A DNA stretch of 64,000 nucleotides, taken from contig CAITUV010000007.1 of NCBI GenBank assembly GCA_903895725.1, positions 1 through 64,000 on the forward strand, read 5' to 3'. The stretch's first letter is position 1. The number at the start of each line of letters is the position of its first letter. The notes beneath the pieces are model-generated. The model made no database searches. It was not told the DNA's origin and saw only the letters and a list, made by a program, of their open reading frames with translations. The DNA is from an uncultured Myxococcales bacterium. Lineage in GTDB: Bacteria; Myxococcota_A; UBA9042; CAIXZC01. Shown piece by piece: positions 17,120 through 24,690 of the stretch. The translations under genes and the position numbers were made by a program.

Positions 17120-17813
17120 GGCGGCCTCCACGCTGCTCGACCCGGTCCATGTACTCCTCCCACCCGAGTTCGCCGGCCATGTACTGCTCGTCGAGCTCGT
17201 CCATGTCCGGAGCAGGCCCCAGGTCGTCGGAGCCTTCCGTCAAGAAGAAATCCCGGCGGGCCGGCGCCATGGGGTGGCTTCCCGGGGCCCAGAACGGGAT
17301 CGGCGAGTCGTTGACCCGTTCCTGGATCTCCCGGCGGCAGGTTTCCAGGAGATTCTGGTCCCGGGTTCGGACCGCGATGGGGATGTCGTCCAGCGTCACC
17401 CGCGCCGGCCGGAAGATGTCCAACCGGGCCAGCATCGACCCCCGCTTGTTCGTGACCAGGGAGAGCACGTAGTCCCCGTTGGCCAGGCTCTCGATGCACT
17501 GCTCGTCGGTCTTGGACCAGAAGGTGTTCATGTCCGCGTGGCTGTGCCACCAGAACCGCAGTCCCCCGGGGTCCTTCCCGGAGTTGTCCAGCTCCATCAG
17601 CAGCGTCGCCACGGCCTCCTGGTCGAGCTCGGTCCCGGCCGGCGTGCACGCCTGCTTGGGCAGGTACAGGTCCGTGACCAGGAATCCCCCGTCGAACTCC
17701 TCCACCGTCCCGAGCCCGGAGACCTCTCCGTGCGCAAGACGCGTGTAGTGCCGGATCCTCTCCTCCACCTCGGGGAGCAGGTAGAGCCGGATCTGCTCAG
17801 CGCTCAGCTTCAT
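17112..17813 (-). CDS. JAB/JAMM metallopeptidase, 233 aa
   Basis: The ATG at 17813 follows AGGAGGAAG and overlaps the end of the E2 gene by 17 bp. The JAMM zinc site is complete: Glu30, His90-Ser-His92, Ser100 and Asp103 (H-S-H-x7-S-x2-D). The fold fills residues 1-150. The tail (150-233) is acidic and lacks known domains. In bacterial ubiquitin-like operons such peptidases trim the ubiquitin-like precursor to expose its Gly-Gly end and remove it from targets. This fits the ubiquitin-like protein here, which ends with two residues after Gly-Gly. Confidence 0.9.
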   Translation of the reverse strand: MKLSAEQIRLYLLPEVEERIRHYTRLAHGEVSGLGTVEEFDGGFLVTDLYLPKQACTPAGTELDQEAVATLLMELDNSGKDPGGLRFWWHSHADMNTFWSKTDEQCIESLANGDYVLSLVTNKRGSMLARLDIFRPARVTLDDIPIAVRTRDQNLLETCRREIQERVNDSPIPFWAPGSHPMAPARRDFFLTEGSDDLGPAPDMDELDEQYMAGELGWEEYMDRVEQRGGRHG

Positions 17814-19257
17814 CTTCTTCCTCCTTGAAATGGGGACAGCTCGAATTCTCGCAGCCGGTGCACTCCTCGCCGCCGTGTCCCTCACGGCAGGAGTCGTGGT
17901 CGCCGGCGTAGGTGCAGTCGACCGTGCAGACGACGCATTCCTGGGCGGAGTGGTCGTCCCGGCAGGCCTGCTCGGCATCCTCGTGGCGGTCGCAGGCGGC
18001 GCAGGCGATGCAGTCCTGGACGGTGGTGTACTCGTAGCAGCGGCTCTCGGCCCCGTCCCGGTGGGGGCAGTCCCAGTCGTCGCAGGTGGCGCAGTCGGAC
18101 AGGGAGGCATCGTCGTAGCAGGAATCGTGGCGGGTGTCCTCGTCCTCCCAGTCGGGGTTCCACTGCTCGATGCGGCGGTAGGGATTCTCGGCGGAGTAGC
18201 TGCGGAGAAACTCCAGGATCAGCGTGAGCGCCTGGAGGTGGTCGCCGTCCCCCAGGAGCTGCGCTACCGTGGAAGAGATGTTCCCGAAGCAGGGGGTGCC
18301 GTCCGTGCTCACGTGGGGGTGCGGGTACCCGTCCACCTTCGTGCCCTCGAGGCCCCGGATGGCCACTCTCCCTTCCCCGAGCGGCAGGTCCACCTCGAAC
18401 GTCCCGAACTCGTAGAGATACCCCTCGAAGTCGAGCTCGATGGGGTGCGTGGTGACCTTGAGCAGCCCCTCCTCGACCACGAAGGACCGGATGCCCCTTC
18501 CCACGAGCTTCATGAAGCCGGCGTGCTCCTCGAAGGCCTGGCGCTCCAGTCTCTTTCGATGGAGCAGCTCGTGCGTCCGGATCCGTTCCCGAAGCTCCTT
18601 GTTCTTCTCGACGAGGCGGCGGATCTCCCAGGTCTTGTCCTCGATGGAGGAGTCGTTCTGCGTGACCGACCGCCTCCACTCGGTCACCATCTTCTCCCGG
18701 GAGGCAAGCTTGCGCCGGGAGTATTCTTTGCGTTCATCCTCCCAGTTGTGGCGGCGGATGTTCTTCAGGACGAGGGGGATGGCCTGGGACAGCACGAGGT
18801 CCGCCACCCGGTTTCCGGCATGCCCGGTGGGGCGCGTGCCGTTCGTGGGCTTCCTGCGGATGTTGTCCGGGAAACGGAAGAGCTGGTCCAGGTCGAAGTA
18901 GACGTTGATCCGGTTTCCGGTGACGCCGGCCAGCGGGCATTCCCTTCCCAGACGATCCTGGAAGCCGACCCGGGAGTCGTCGCAGCTCACCCACACCGGG
19001 AGCTTGAGCTCGAGCAGTTCGTCCGACATGAGCACCGGGAATTCCGCTGGAACGGTCCCCGTGTGCACGTTGATCTCGACGACGGGACGGAAGGTGAGGC
19101 CAGGGGGCAGGGTCCCCAGGCTCCGGGAGCTGGCCTCGAGGGGGAGCCCGAGCCGCTGCTCCTCGAACTCCAGGAGTGCGGCCAGGCCGGGGTGAAACGA
19201 GGGGTCGATCATGGGACGCACCTCCACAGTGCCGGAGGGGAGGACGTGTAGGGGCAC
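17797..19257 (-). CDS. E2-like conjugating protein with Cys-rich tail, 486 aa
   Basis: A GTG start at 19257 follows GGAGGGGAGAGGC. An N-terminal module of unknown type (1-150) precedes a coiled coil (about 165-245). The E2-like core then carries H-P-H-V at 313-316 and P-C-F-G, with Cys323 as the candidate catalytic residue, in the order known for prokaryotic E2 families. The last 105 residues hold about 20 Cys with His and Asp, spaced like tandem zinc or disulfide clusters (C-x2-C, C-x4-C). The tail resembles none of the secreted Cys repeats in this window; the protein has no signal peptide and is predicted to be cytoplasmic. It is twice the usual E2 length. Confidence 0.78.
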   Translation of the reverse strand: MPLHVLPSGTVEVRPMIDPSFHPGLAALLEFEEQRLGLPLEASSRSLGTLPPGLTFRPVVEINVHTGTVPAEFPVLMSDELLELKLPVWVSCDDSRVGFQDRLGRECPLAGVTGNRINVYFDLDQLFRFPDNIRRKPTNGTRPTGHAGNRVADLVLSQAIPLVLKNIRRHNWEDERKEYSRRKLASREKMVTEWRRSVTQNDSSIEDKTWEIRRLVEKNKELRERIRTHELLHRKRLERQAFEEHAGFMKLVGRGIRSFVVEEGLLKVTTHPIELDFEGYLYEFGTFEVDLPLGEGRVAIRGLEGTKVDGYPHPHVSTDGTPCFGNISSTVAQLLGDGDHLQALTLILEFLRSYSAENPYRRIEQWNPDWEDEDTRHDSCYDDASLSDCATCDDWDCPHRDGAESRCYEYTTVQDCIACAACDRHEDAEQACRDDHSAQECVVCTVDCTYAGDHDSCREGHGGEECTGCENSSCPHFKEEEDEAER

Positions 19258-19325
19258 GCCTCTCCCCTCCGGGTTTGTTGAACATCACTCTTGTTGCGGA
19301 ACCTGCTGCGGGAGTGCGGGGAGAA

Positions 19326-19535
19326 CTACCGGCAGCCCCCCTCGACCTTGGGGACGAGGGTGACGACGTCGCCCTCACCGAGAGCCGCCTGGGGGCTGGC
19401 CCCGAGGCCGTTGATCGAGATGGAGTACCCCTCCCGGGGGATCTGGTTGGACTCCAGGGCCTCCTGGACGCTGGAGCCGGCGGGAACGTCGACGACGGTG
19501 GCCGAGTGGCCGAGACGCAAGACCTTGACCTTCAT
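19326..19535 (-). CDS. ubiquitin-like (ThiS/MoaD-type) protein, 69 aa
   Basis: The ATG at 19535 is preceded by GAGAGGTG. The 69 residues fit a beta-grasp protein with a hydrophobic first strand (M-K-V-K-V-L-R), a central helix and a final strand V-V-T-L-V-P-K-V-E-G-G-C-R. Gly-Gly is at 66-67 and Cys-Arg follows. Sulfur-carrier proteins end exactly at Gly-Gly; an extra Cys-Arg points to processing by the JAB peptidase. Its place between the unknown gene and the E2 gene supports a role as the conjugated modifier rather than in cofactor synthesis. Confidence 0.85.
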   Translation of the reverse strand: MKVKVLRLGHSATVVDVPAGSSVQEALESNQIPREGYSISINGLGASPQAALGEGDVVTLVPKVEGGCR

Positions 19536-19618
19536 TCTGCACCTCTCAATGTGGGTTGTGGGTCGAACCGGCAGGAGTGCTGGTTCGAGGTTCTTATGGC
19601 GGAATCGGGAGCGGGCCT

Positions 19619-20878
19619 TTAGCGGTTCGTCTGCTTCTTGCGGGCCTGAGCCGCCTTCTTCGGACTGAGGCGGGAGCGGATCCACTTGAGGTCGTCCTTC
19701 ACCGTCTGTTGAACCTCTGCGGGGTCCGCAGAAGGAGGTTCGATCCTCGAGGCCTGGAGGAGCAGTGCGATGTCCGCCGGCTCAAGGAAGGCCCCACGGA
19801 CGACTCTGCCGTTGTCCTTGCACGACAGGATGAAGTGGATGAAGAGGTCCTCCCTTGTCACAACACGGCCGCCCCGCTTGAGGAGCAACTCGTCTGGACA
19901 GGCAGGGTCATGCAGCGGCAGATTCATTCGAGGCCCGGTCAGGCTGGGCAACTCAGGCCACCCCAACCTTTTCCCCCCCCTTAACACGTCCTCCGCCGGG
20001 ATCTTCCCTGCAAACGGGCCCTTCCGCACACAGGCCAATCTCCGTATGAGTGCCCTCCTCCCAGGCAGGTCGGGGTCCTTCGGTGCGCCTCCCCGGTTGG
20101 GGAAGCGGTGAAGCTGGTCCGCCACCCTTGAGGCATTCTCCGCCTGGGCACTCAGGACGGGAATGGAAGCCCGGAGGTGGCAGAAGAGGCGGTACTTCTC
20201 GGCAACGGGCGATTCGTCGGGCACGCACAAGTCGACAAACAGCCTCGTCCACATTGCGTCGACAATCGGGTCAGACCCATCGGCGGGGTGAGGAACCACG
20301 CGGGCCACTTCCCGAACAGAGCGATCCCACAGGTCCCGATTGGTAGTTGCCTGGCGAGCCATAGCGATCCTGCGGCGGTGCCCATTGGGGGGGGCTGCAT
20401 CCCCTGGTTCACCACCGGGAGGGCATTCCACGGCGGCCTCTCCAACGGGCGCTCCCTCCAGATCGAGGCCGCAAGACGATTTCAACTCGGATTCGAGCTG
20501 CTCCGCCGCCTGCCGAAGGCTTGTCAGCCAGCCCTTCCACCGCCTACAACGAGCCTGGGCGTCATCAACAGTCATCCCTTGCACGGGCACGGCACGTTCG
20601 GCCTTGTCCCACTGCCAGTACAGGTCGAAGTGGTGCCTGATGGCCTGCTCCTCCGTCACGGAGTAGTCCTCTGGGTGGAACAGATGCGCCCCGTCCTCTT
20701 CCGGAAAGGGCAGCGACAGGAGTGGCGTAGCTGGTCTCTCAGCAGTGTCGCCAGAGAGATCCTCTTCGGCGACAGAAAGCCCGCTCCTCGTCTTGAACTC
20801 ATCGACAAGTTCCTTGCGCCCTCGGGCCTGACCTGGGCCGGTCTGCGGGGGGCGTGGCTGGCGTGTTTCGTTCTTCAT
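19619..20878 (-). CDS. uncharacterised first gene of the ubiquitin-like operon, 419 aa
   Basis: The ATG at 20878 has GAGG eight bases upstream; 26 further codons upstream are open but lack a good start. The protein is soluble with no signal peptide or membrane helix. It has an acidic N-terminal third, an amphipathic helical region (about 75-150) and a basic tail ending K-K-A-A-Q-A-R-K-K-Q-T-N-R. Sequence near residue 185 (T-N-R-D-L-W) and later R-R-A-L-I-R-R-L suggest alpha-helical structure. I recognise no family. As the promoter-proximal gene, 83 bp before the modifier gene, it may be a substrate, sensor or effector of the pathway. Confidence 0.75.
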   Translation of the reverse strand: MKNETRQPRPPQTGPGQARGRKELVDEFKTRSGLSVAEEDLSGDTAERPATPLLSLPFPEEDGAHLFHPEDYSVTEEQAIRHHFDLYWQWDKAERAVPVQGMTVDDAQARCRRWKGWLTSLRQAAEQLESELKSSCGLDLEGAPVGEAAVECPPGGEPGDAAPPNGHRRRIAMARQATTNRDLWDRSVREVARVVPHPADGSDPIVDAMWTRLFVDLCVPDESPVAEKYRLFCHLRASIPVLSAQAENASRVADQLHRFPNRGGAPKDPDLPGRRALIRRLACVRKGPFAGKIPAEDVLRGGKRLGWPELPSLTGPRMNLPLHDPACPDELLLKRGGRVVTREDLFIHFILSCKDNGRVVRGAFLEPADIALLLQASRIEPPSADPAEVQQTVKDDLKWIRSRLSPKKAAQARKKQTNR

Positions 20879-20968
20879 GCGGAATTCCTCGATCTCTTTC
20901 GGGCCACCCTCGGTCCACAGAATGACAGGGACGGGGCAGAAACGCAAGCTTGACAAGATCAGGGATCA

Positions 20969-20997
20969 AATGTATTCAAGTAGTTATGAGTAGGCAA
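20969..20997 (-). promoter_or_regulatory. possible promoter of the ubiquitin-like operon
   Basis: On the minus strand TTGCCT and TACATT are separated by exactly 17 bp, about 90 bp upstream of the ATG at 20878. This short stretch is AT-richer than its surroundings. The assignment is by consensus only. Confidence 0.3.
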
Positions 20998-21012
20998 GGG
21001 AAATGATGCGCT

Positions 21013-21057
21013 CTCATAACCCGAAGGTCACAGGTTCAAGTCCTGTCCCCGCGACCA
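21013..21057 (+). tRNA. 3' fragment of initiator tRNA-Met (CAT), probable attachment-site scar
   Basis: The 45 nt run from the anticodon loop (C-T-C-A-T-A-A) through C-C-C-G-A-A-G, a perfect T-arm (ACAGG, TTCAAGT, CCTGT) to the acceptor 3' strand and an encoded CCA. The sequence matches initiator tRNA-Met from the anticodon onward. The 5' half (acceptor 5' strand, D-arm, anticodon 5' strand) is absent upstream, so no functional tRNA is made. Such tRNA 3' halves are what tyrosine-recombinase integration leaves. No integrase gene is visible. Confidence 0.75.
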
Positions 21058-21067
21058 AATAGTATTT

Positions 21068-21225
21068 GGGTCCATCACGTCGCGGACGCACCGCACCCAC
21101 GGGTCTGCCAGGACATGACAATCAGTGAGCTTCGCTCCGATCCGTGGCGCAATGCTTCCGCCAGGCATGCTCGGGTCCATCACGTCGCGGACGCACCGCA
21201 CCCACGGGTCTGCCAGGACATGACA
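21068..21225 (+). repeat. two 53-bp direct repeats
   Basis: The segment starting G-G-G-T-C-C-A-T-C-A-C-G-T-C-G-C-G-G occurs at 21068-21120 and again, apparently identical, at 21173-21225, a period of 105 bp. It lies right after the tRNA fragment and ends next to the Shine-Dalgarno of the phosphatase gene. On the minus strand both copies can be read as C-H-V-L-A-D-P-W-V-R, but no sensible gene contains them. Duplicated integration debris or regulatory sites are both possible. Confidence 0.65.
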
Positions 21226-21236
21226 GGGAGGCGCTA

Positions 21237-21761
21237 ATGAGATTACTGGTCTTGGGGCTCCTGGCCCTCGGTGTTCTCGGATGTGATTCCGGTGACGGGG
21301 CATCGCCTGCGCCTGTCGCGTGGCAGTGGGTCGAGGAGGGACGGCTCATCGCGTCGCCGGCCCCGGAACGGGCGGCCGGAGGGAGCGAGGGGTGGTGGCG
21401 CTCCCTGGATCAGGCAGCGGGCGACAGGCCCCTCGCCGTGCTCAACCTCCGGGAGACGCCGGACCCGGAGCCTCCGGCGGGGCTCTCGGTGGACTCGCTG
21501 CAGGCCCCCATCCCCGACTTTGGCGTTCCATCGGCCGAGGTGACCTCCCGGGCGCTTCAGTTCATTGCGTCCCGGCTTGCTGCGGGAAAGGTCGTGGTGG
21601 TGCACTGCGGCGCAGGGTGCGGGCGCACGGGGACCATCCTGGCCCTCCACCTGAAGCACAGCCAGGGGATCCCGGCCGACGAGGCCATCCGCCGAGTGCG
21701 GGAAGCTCGGCGCTGTGCGGTGGAGACTCCCGAGCAGGAGGCCTTCGTCCGGGAGAACTGA
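21237..21761 (+). CDS. dual-specificity-type phosphatase lipoprotein, 174 aa
   Basis: The ATG at 21237 follows AGGGAGG. A short lipoprotein signal peptide ends V-L-G-C. The catalytic P-loop H-C-G-A-G-C-G-R-T-G fits C-x5-R of protein tyrosine/dual-specificity phosphatases, and an upstream Asp (P-D-F-G) could be the general acid. The size is that of small cyclin-like or PTP-like secreted phosphatases. Lipid anchoring puts it in the periplasm or on the surface, so the substrate may be phosphorylated lipids, inositol phosphates or proteins. It is convergent with the giant frame at 21805. Confidence 0.85.
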   Translation: MRLLVLGLLALGVLGCDSGDGASPAPVAWQWVEEGRLIASPAPERAAGGSEGWWRSLDQAAGDRPLAVLNLRETPDPEPPAGLSVDSLQAPIPDFGVPSAEVTSRALQFIASRLAAGKVVVVHCGAGCGRTGTILALHLKHSQGIPADEAIRRVREARRCAVETPEQEAFVREN

Positions 21762-21804
21762 GCGGGGGGGCCTCACAGGGCAGTTGCGCGACTGGGGAAT
21801 CCTC

Positions 21805-24690
21805 TCAAAGAGTGATCTTGAAGCAGTTGGTGCAACACCATGCATCGTCCCCAGTAGCCCCCGGGGCTTTCTTCGCACATTTCTCGCCAACGCCGGCATC
21901 GCCGGGGCTGCCGATGACCTTGCCCGTCGCTAGTACCTGATCCTGAGCCTGGAGCTTGATGTTCGAGAGCTGTACCCCGCCGATCCAGACGGTTGTGGTG
22001 AGGTTGCACCCATTGAATCCGTATTCCATGGTCGACCCCTTCTTCGCCTGCGCGGGCCAGTGCTCGGTCACATAGGTTTTGCCCATCACGGTCTTGCCAA
22101 GCGAGGTCCAGTCAGCCTTCTTGCCGTCCGGGTTCTTGTAGGAGGCCGGTGCGGTCATCAACTCGCAGTTGCATGGCCAGGTGAAGGTCGTCGTGATCTT
22201 CGTGGCCGTCACGGTCTTGTTGGCCGGGTACCCCACACATCCTGAGATCCAGAGAGTACCTCCGGACACGAAACCGCTACCGTTGAGTGTGCAGGTGGTC
22301 GATTCCCCACGCTTGTAGCTGGTGCAGGAGGCGGTGCCTGCCACAGGGCCGTCGGTCACGCACGTTCCTGCCTTGCAGACCTTGCTGGTGGCGCAGGCGG
22401 TCCCGTCCGGCACGTTGGAGTGCTTGCAGCTTCCCGCCGAGCAAGAGTCCGTGGTACAGGCGTTCCCGTCGTCACAGTTTTTCGGGCCTCCCGGTTGGCA
22501 GCTTCCAGCCTGGCAAACGTCGCCCACCGTGCAACTGTTTCCGTCGGAACAGCTCTGGCCGCTGTTGGGCAGGAACGAGCACTGTCCGTTGGCACACGAG
22601 TCGTTGGTGCACGGATTCCCGTCGTCGCAGGTCACCTGGGAGCACTTGTTGACACAGTTGCCGTCCGAGCAGACTTCATCCCATGCGCACGACGTCGGAG
22701 TACCCCAGGTCCAGCACCCATCCTTCTGCACACACGACGCAACGGAGTTCCCCTGGCAGGTCTTCTGATTCTGGGAGCACGGCTCACCCATGCACTTGCA
22801 CAGTCCATCCACGCATTCCTTGACGCCCGGGCAATCGGCCAGGCCGCAGATGCCTCCCTGGTTGCAGCCGTCGGGGCCACACTCCTTGCCGGCACACTGA
22901 GGCTGACACTGGCAGATCGGCTCCATGCCGTCGATGCACAGGTCGAATGGGCCGGCGCAGGGAATGCAATCGCCCCACTCTCCGCAGGTTGCCGGTGCGC
23001 TGCAGACTTTGTAGGACTTGCCGTCGGGGCAGCAGGCCTTCTGCCCGTCGTACTCGCAGTCGTCCTTGATGCACTCGCATTGGCCGTCCGCCGTACACTG
23101 CTCCCACTGGGAGCACTGGGTCGGACAGGTGCCGTCGCACCCATCCGGTCCGCACTGCTTCTTCGAGCACTGGATGGTCGGGTCGCACTGGCACACCGGC
23201 GCCTTGTTGTCGAAGCAGCTCTCGTTCGCCTGGCAGGCCAGGTCCGGGCCCCAGGAGCCGCACTTGCCACACGGAACGCACTCATGGAACTTGTTCTGCG
23301 ATACGCAGGCCTGCTCCGGGATTCCGTCCACGAGGCCGCACTCGTCGCTTCCGGCCGGGCAGACGCACTGGCCGTACTGGCAAGCCTCACACTCCCCGCA
23401 TCCGGGGGGGCACACTCCGCCGCACTTGTCGTCGCCGCAGGTCTTGTTTTCACAGTCAGGCTGACACACGCAGAACGGATCCTGCCCCTGGATGCACTTG
23501 TAGTTGTCGTCGCACTTCTGGGTCAGACCGTAGGCCCCGCATCCGTTTTCATCCTCCTTGCACAGGCGGTACGCACCAGGGCCCGAATCGGGGAGGCATT
23601 GAACGTCGCCCTCCGTGCATTCGTCCTGGTTGACGCACTCGCACTGCCCGGCCAGCTCATTGCAGACCATCCCGAGGGGGCAGGCTCCGCACGGGCAGCC
23701 CTGACTCTCCCCGCACTCCTTCCCTGCACAGGCCTTCTCGCATCCCTCGCACTGCGTCCCGGAGGCATCGCATCCGGCAGGGCACGTTGATTCGGTCAAC
23801 TTGGCACAGCCTGACTCATCCGTGCCGCACTGCTTCAGCTTGCCATCGACGCACCCCTCATCTTCCGCCGAGCAGCTCGCCGCACATTCACAAAGCCCGC
23901 TGACGCACACCTTGGAGCCCTGGCATTGCCCACAGGTTCCGCCGGCGCCGTCGTCCCCGCACTCCTTCCCCTCGCAGCTTCCCCCCAGTGGCTTACACAC
24001 TCCGTCCTGGCAGGACTCGCCGGACTGGCAATTCCCGCAATTGCCTCCGCAGCCGTCGTCTCCGCATTCCAGGCCGGTGCAGTCCCCATCACACTGACAC
24101 TTCCCGTCGACACACTCCGCCCCGTCCTTGCAGGGCTTGGGCCCGTCCCACGTGTAGCAGCCATCCTGCACCGAGCAGAAGTAGTAGGTGCCCACCTCGA
24201 CACCACACTTCGTGATCCCCTCAGCAGTGCATCCTTCCTGCGAGCAGTCGACGCACGTTCCCGTCTGGCAGGTCTTTCCGACGGGACAGGTACCGCAGCT
24301 CCCGCCGCAGCCGTCGTCTCCGCACACCTTCTGGGAGCAATCGGGGAGGCAGGTACACGTTCCGCTCACACAGGTCTCATTCTGGTTGCAAGTTCCGCAC
24401 TGGCCACCGCAGCCATCATCCCCGCAGGTTTTCCCCGTGCAATCCGGCAGGCAGGCCCCCTCGGAGACGACGCAGTCTCCATCGACGCACTCGGTGCCCG
24501 GACTGCACGTCTTGAGCAACGACCAGGCGCCCCCCGCGTCGCACAGCAGCACGTCGGACTTGCTGCACATTCGTTCTCCCGGCGTGCACGAGGACCCGTC
24601 GTCTCCGCACGAGGTCAACACGCAGCACATCGTTGCCAGCACCACGCCCAACATCACCTGCCTGCCCATCAGAACCCTTGTCCTCTTCAT
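21805..24690 (-). CDS. second lipoprotein module inside the giant frame, 961 aa if translated separately
   Basis: The ATG at 24690 has a strong Shine-Dalgarno (GAAGGAGAGAGGAG) and starts a textbook lipoprotein signal peptide ending V-L-T-S-C. It begins five codons after the Arg cluster of the sorting tail of the upstream module, in the same frame and without a stop. The product has about fifteen Cys-rich modules, with C-G-D-D-G-C-G-G, C-x-P-x-C-x-x-K and D-D-G-N-P-C-T variants. It ends in an IPT-like beta domain with several Cys (G-T-A-S-C-T-S-Y to the end). Translation from this start would give a normal secreted lipoprotein. A lost stop codon, a sequencing error or true fusion are the alternatives. 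Confidence 0.6.
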   Translation of the reverse strand: MKRTRVLMGRQVMLGVVLATMCCVLTSCGDDGSSCTPGERMCSKSDVLLCDAGGAWSLLKTCSPGTECVDGDCVVSEGACLPDCTGKTCGDDGCGGQCGTCNQNETCVSGTCTCLPDCSQKVCGDDGCGGSCGTCPVGKTCQTGTCVDCSQEGCTAEGITKCGVEVGTYYFCSVQDGCYTWDGPKPCKDGAECVDGKCQCDGDCTGLECGDDGCGGNCGNCQSGESCQDGVCKPLGGSCEGKECGDDGAGGTCGQCQGSKVCVSGLCECAASCSAEDEGCVDGKLKQCGTDESGCAKLTESTCPAGCDASGTQCEGCEKACAGKECGESQGCPCGACPLGMVCNELAGQCECVNQDECTEGDVQCLPDSGPGAYRLCKEDENGCGAYGLTQKCDDNYKCIQGQDPFCVCQPDCENKTCGDDKCGGVCPPGCGECEACQYGQCVCPAGSDECGLVDGIPEQACVSQNKFHECVPCGKCGSWGPDLACQANESCFDNKAPVCQCDPTIQCSKKQCGPDGCDGTCPTQCSQWEQCTADGQCECIKDDCEYDGQKACCPDGKSYKVCSAPATCGEWGDCIPCAGPFDLCIDGMEPICQCQPQCAGKECGPDGCNQGGICGLADCPGVKECVDGLCKCMGEPCSQNQKTCQGNSVASCVQKDGCWTWGTPTSCAWDEVCSDGNCVNKCSQVTCDDGNPCTNDSCANGQCSFLPNSGQSCSDGNSCTVGDVCQAGSCQPGGPKNCDDGNACTTDSCSAGSCKHSNVPDGTACATSKVCKAGTCVTDGPVAGTASCTSYKRGESTTCTLNGSGFVSGGTLWISGCVGYPANKTVTATKITTTFTWPCNCELMTAPASYKNPDGKKADWTSLGKTVMGKTYVTEHWPAQAKKGSTMEYGFNGCNLTTTVWIGGVQLSNIKLQAQDQVLATGKVIGSPGDAGVGEKCAKKAPGATGDDAWCCTNCFKITL

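Noticed and set aside
17830..19251. 473-codon frame opposite the E2-like gene
   Set aside because: It is an antisense shadow of high-GC DNA, with no motifs and no Shine-Dalgarno.
21003..21057. Intact tRNA-Met gene
   Set aside because: The 5' half needed for the acceptor and D-arm is missing, so only the 3' fragment is real.
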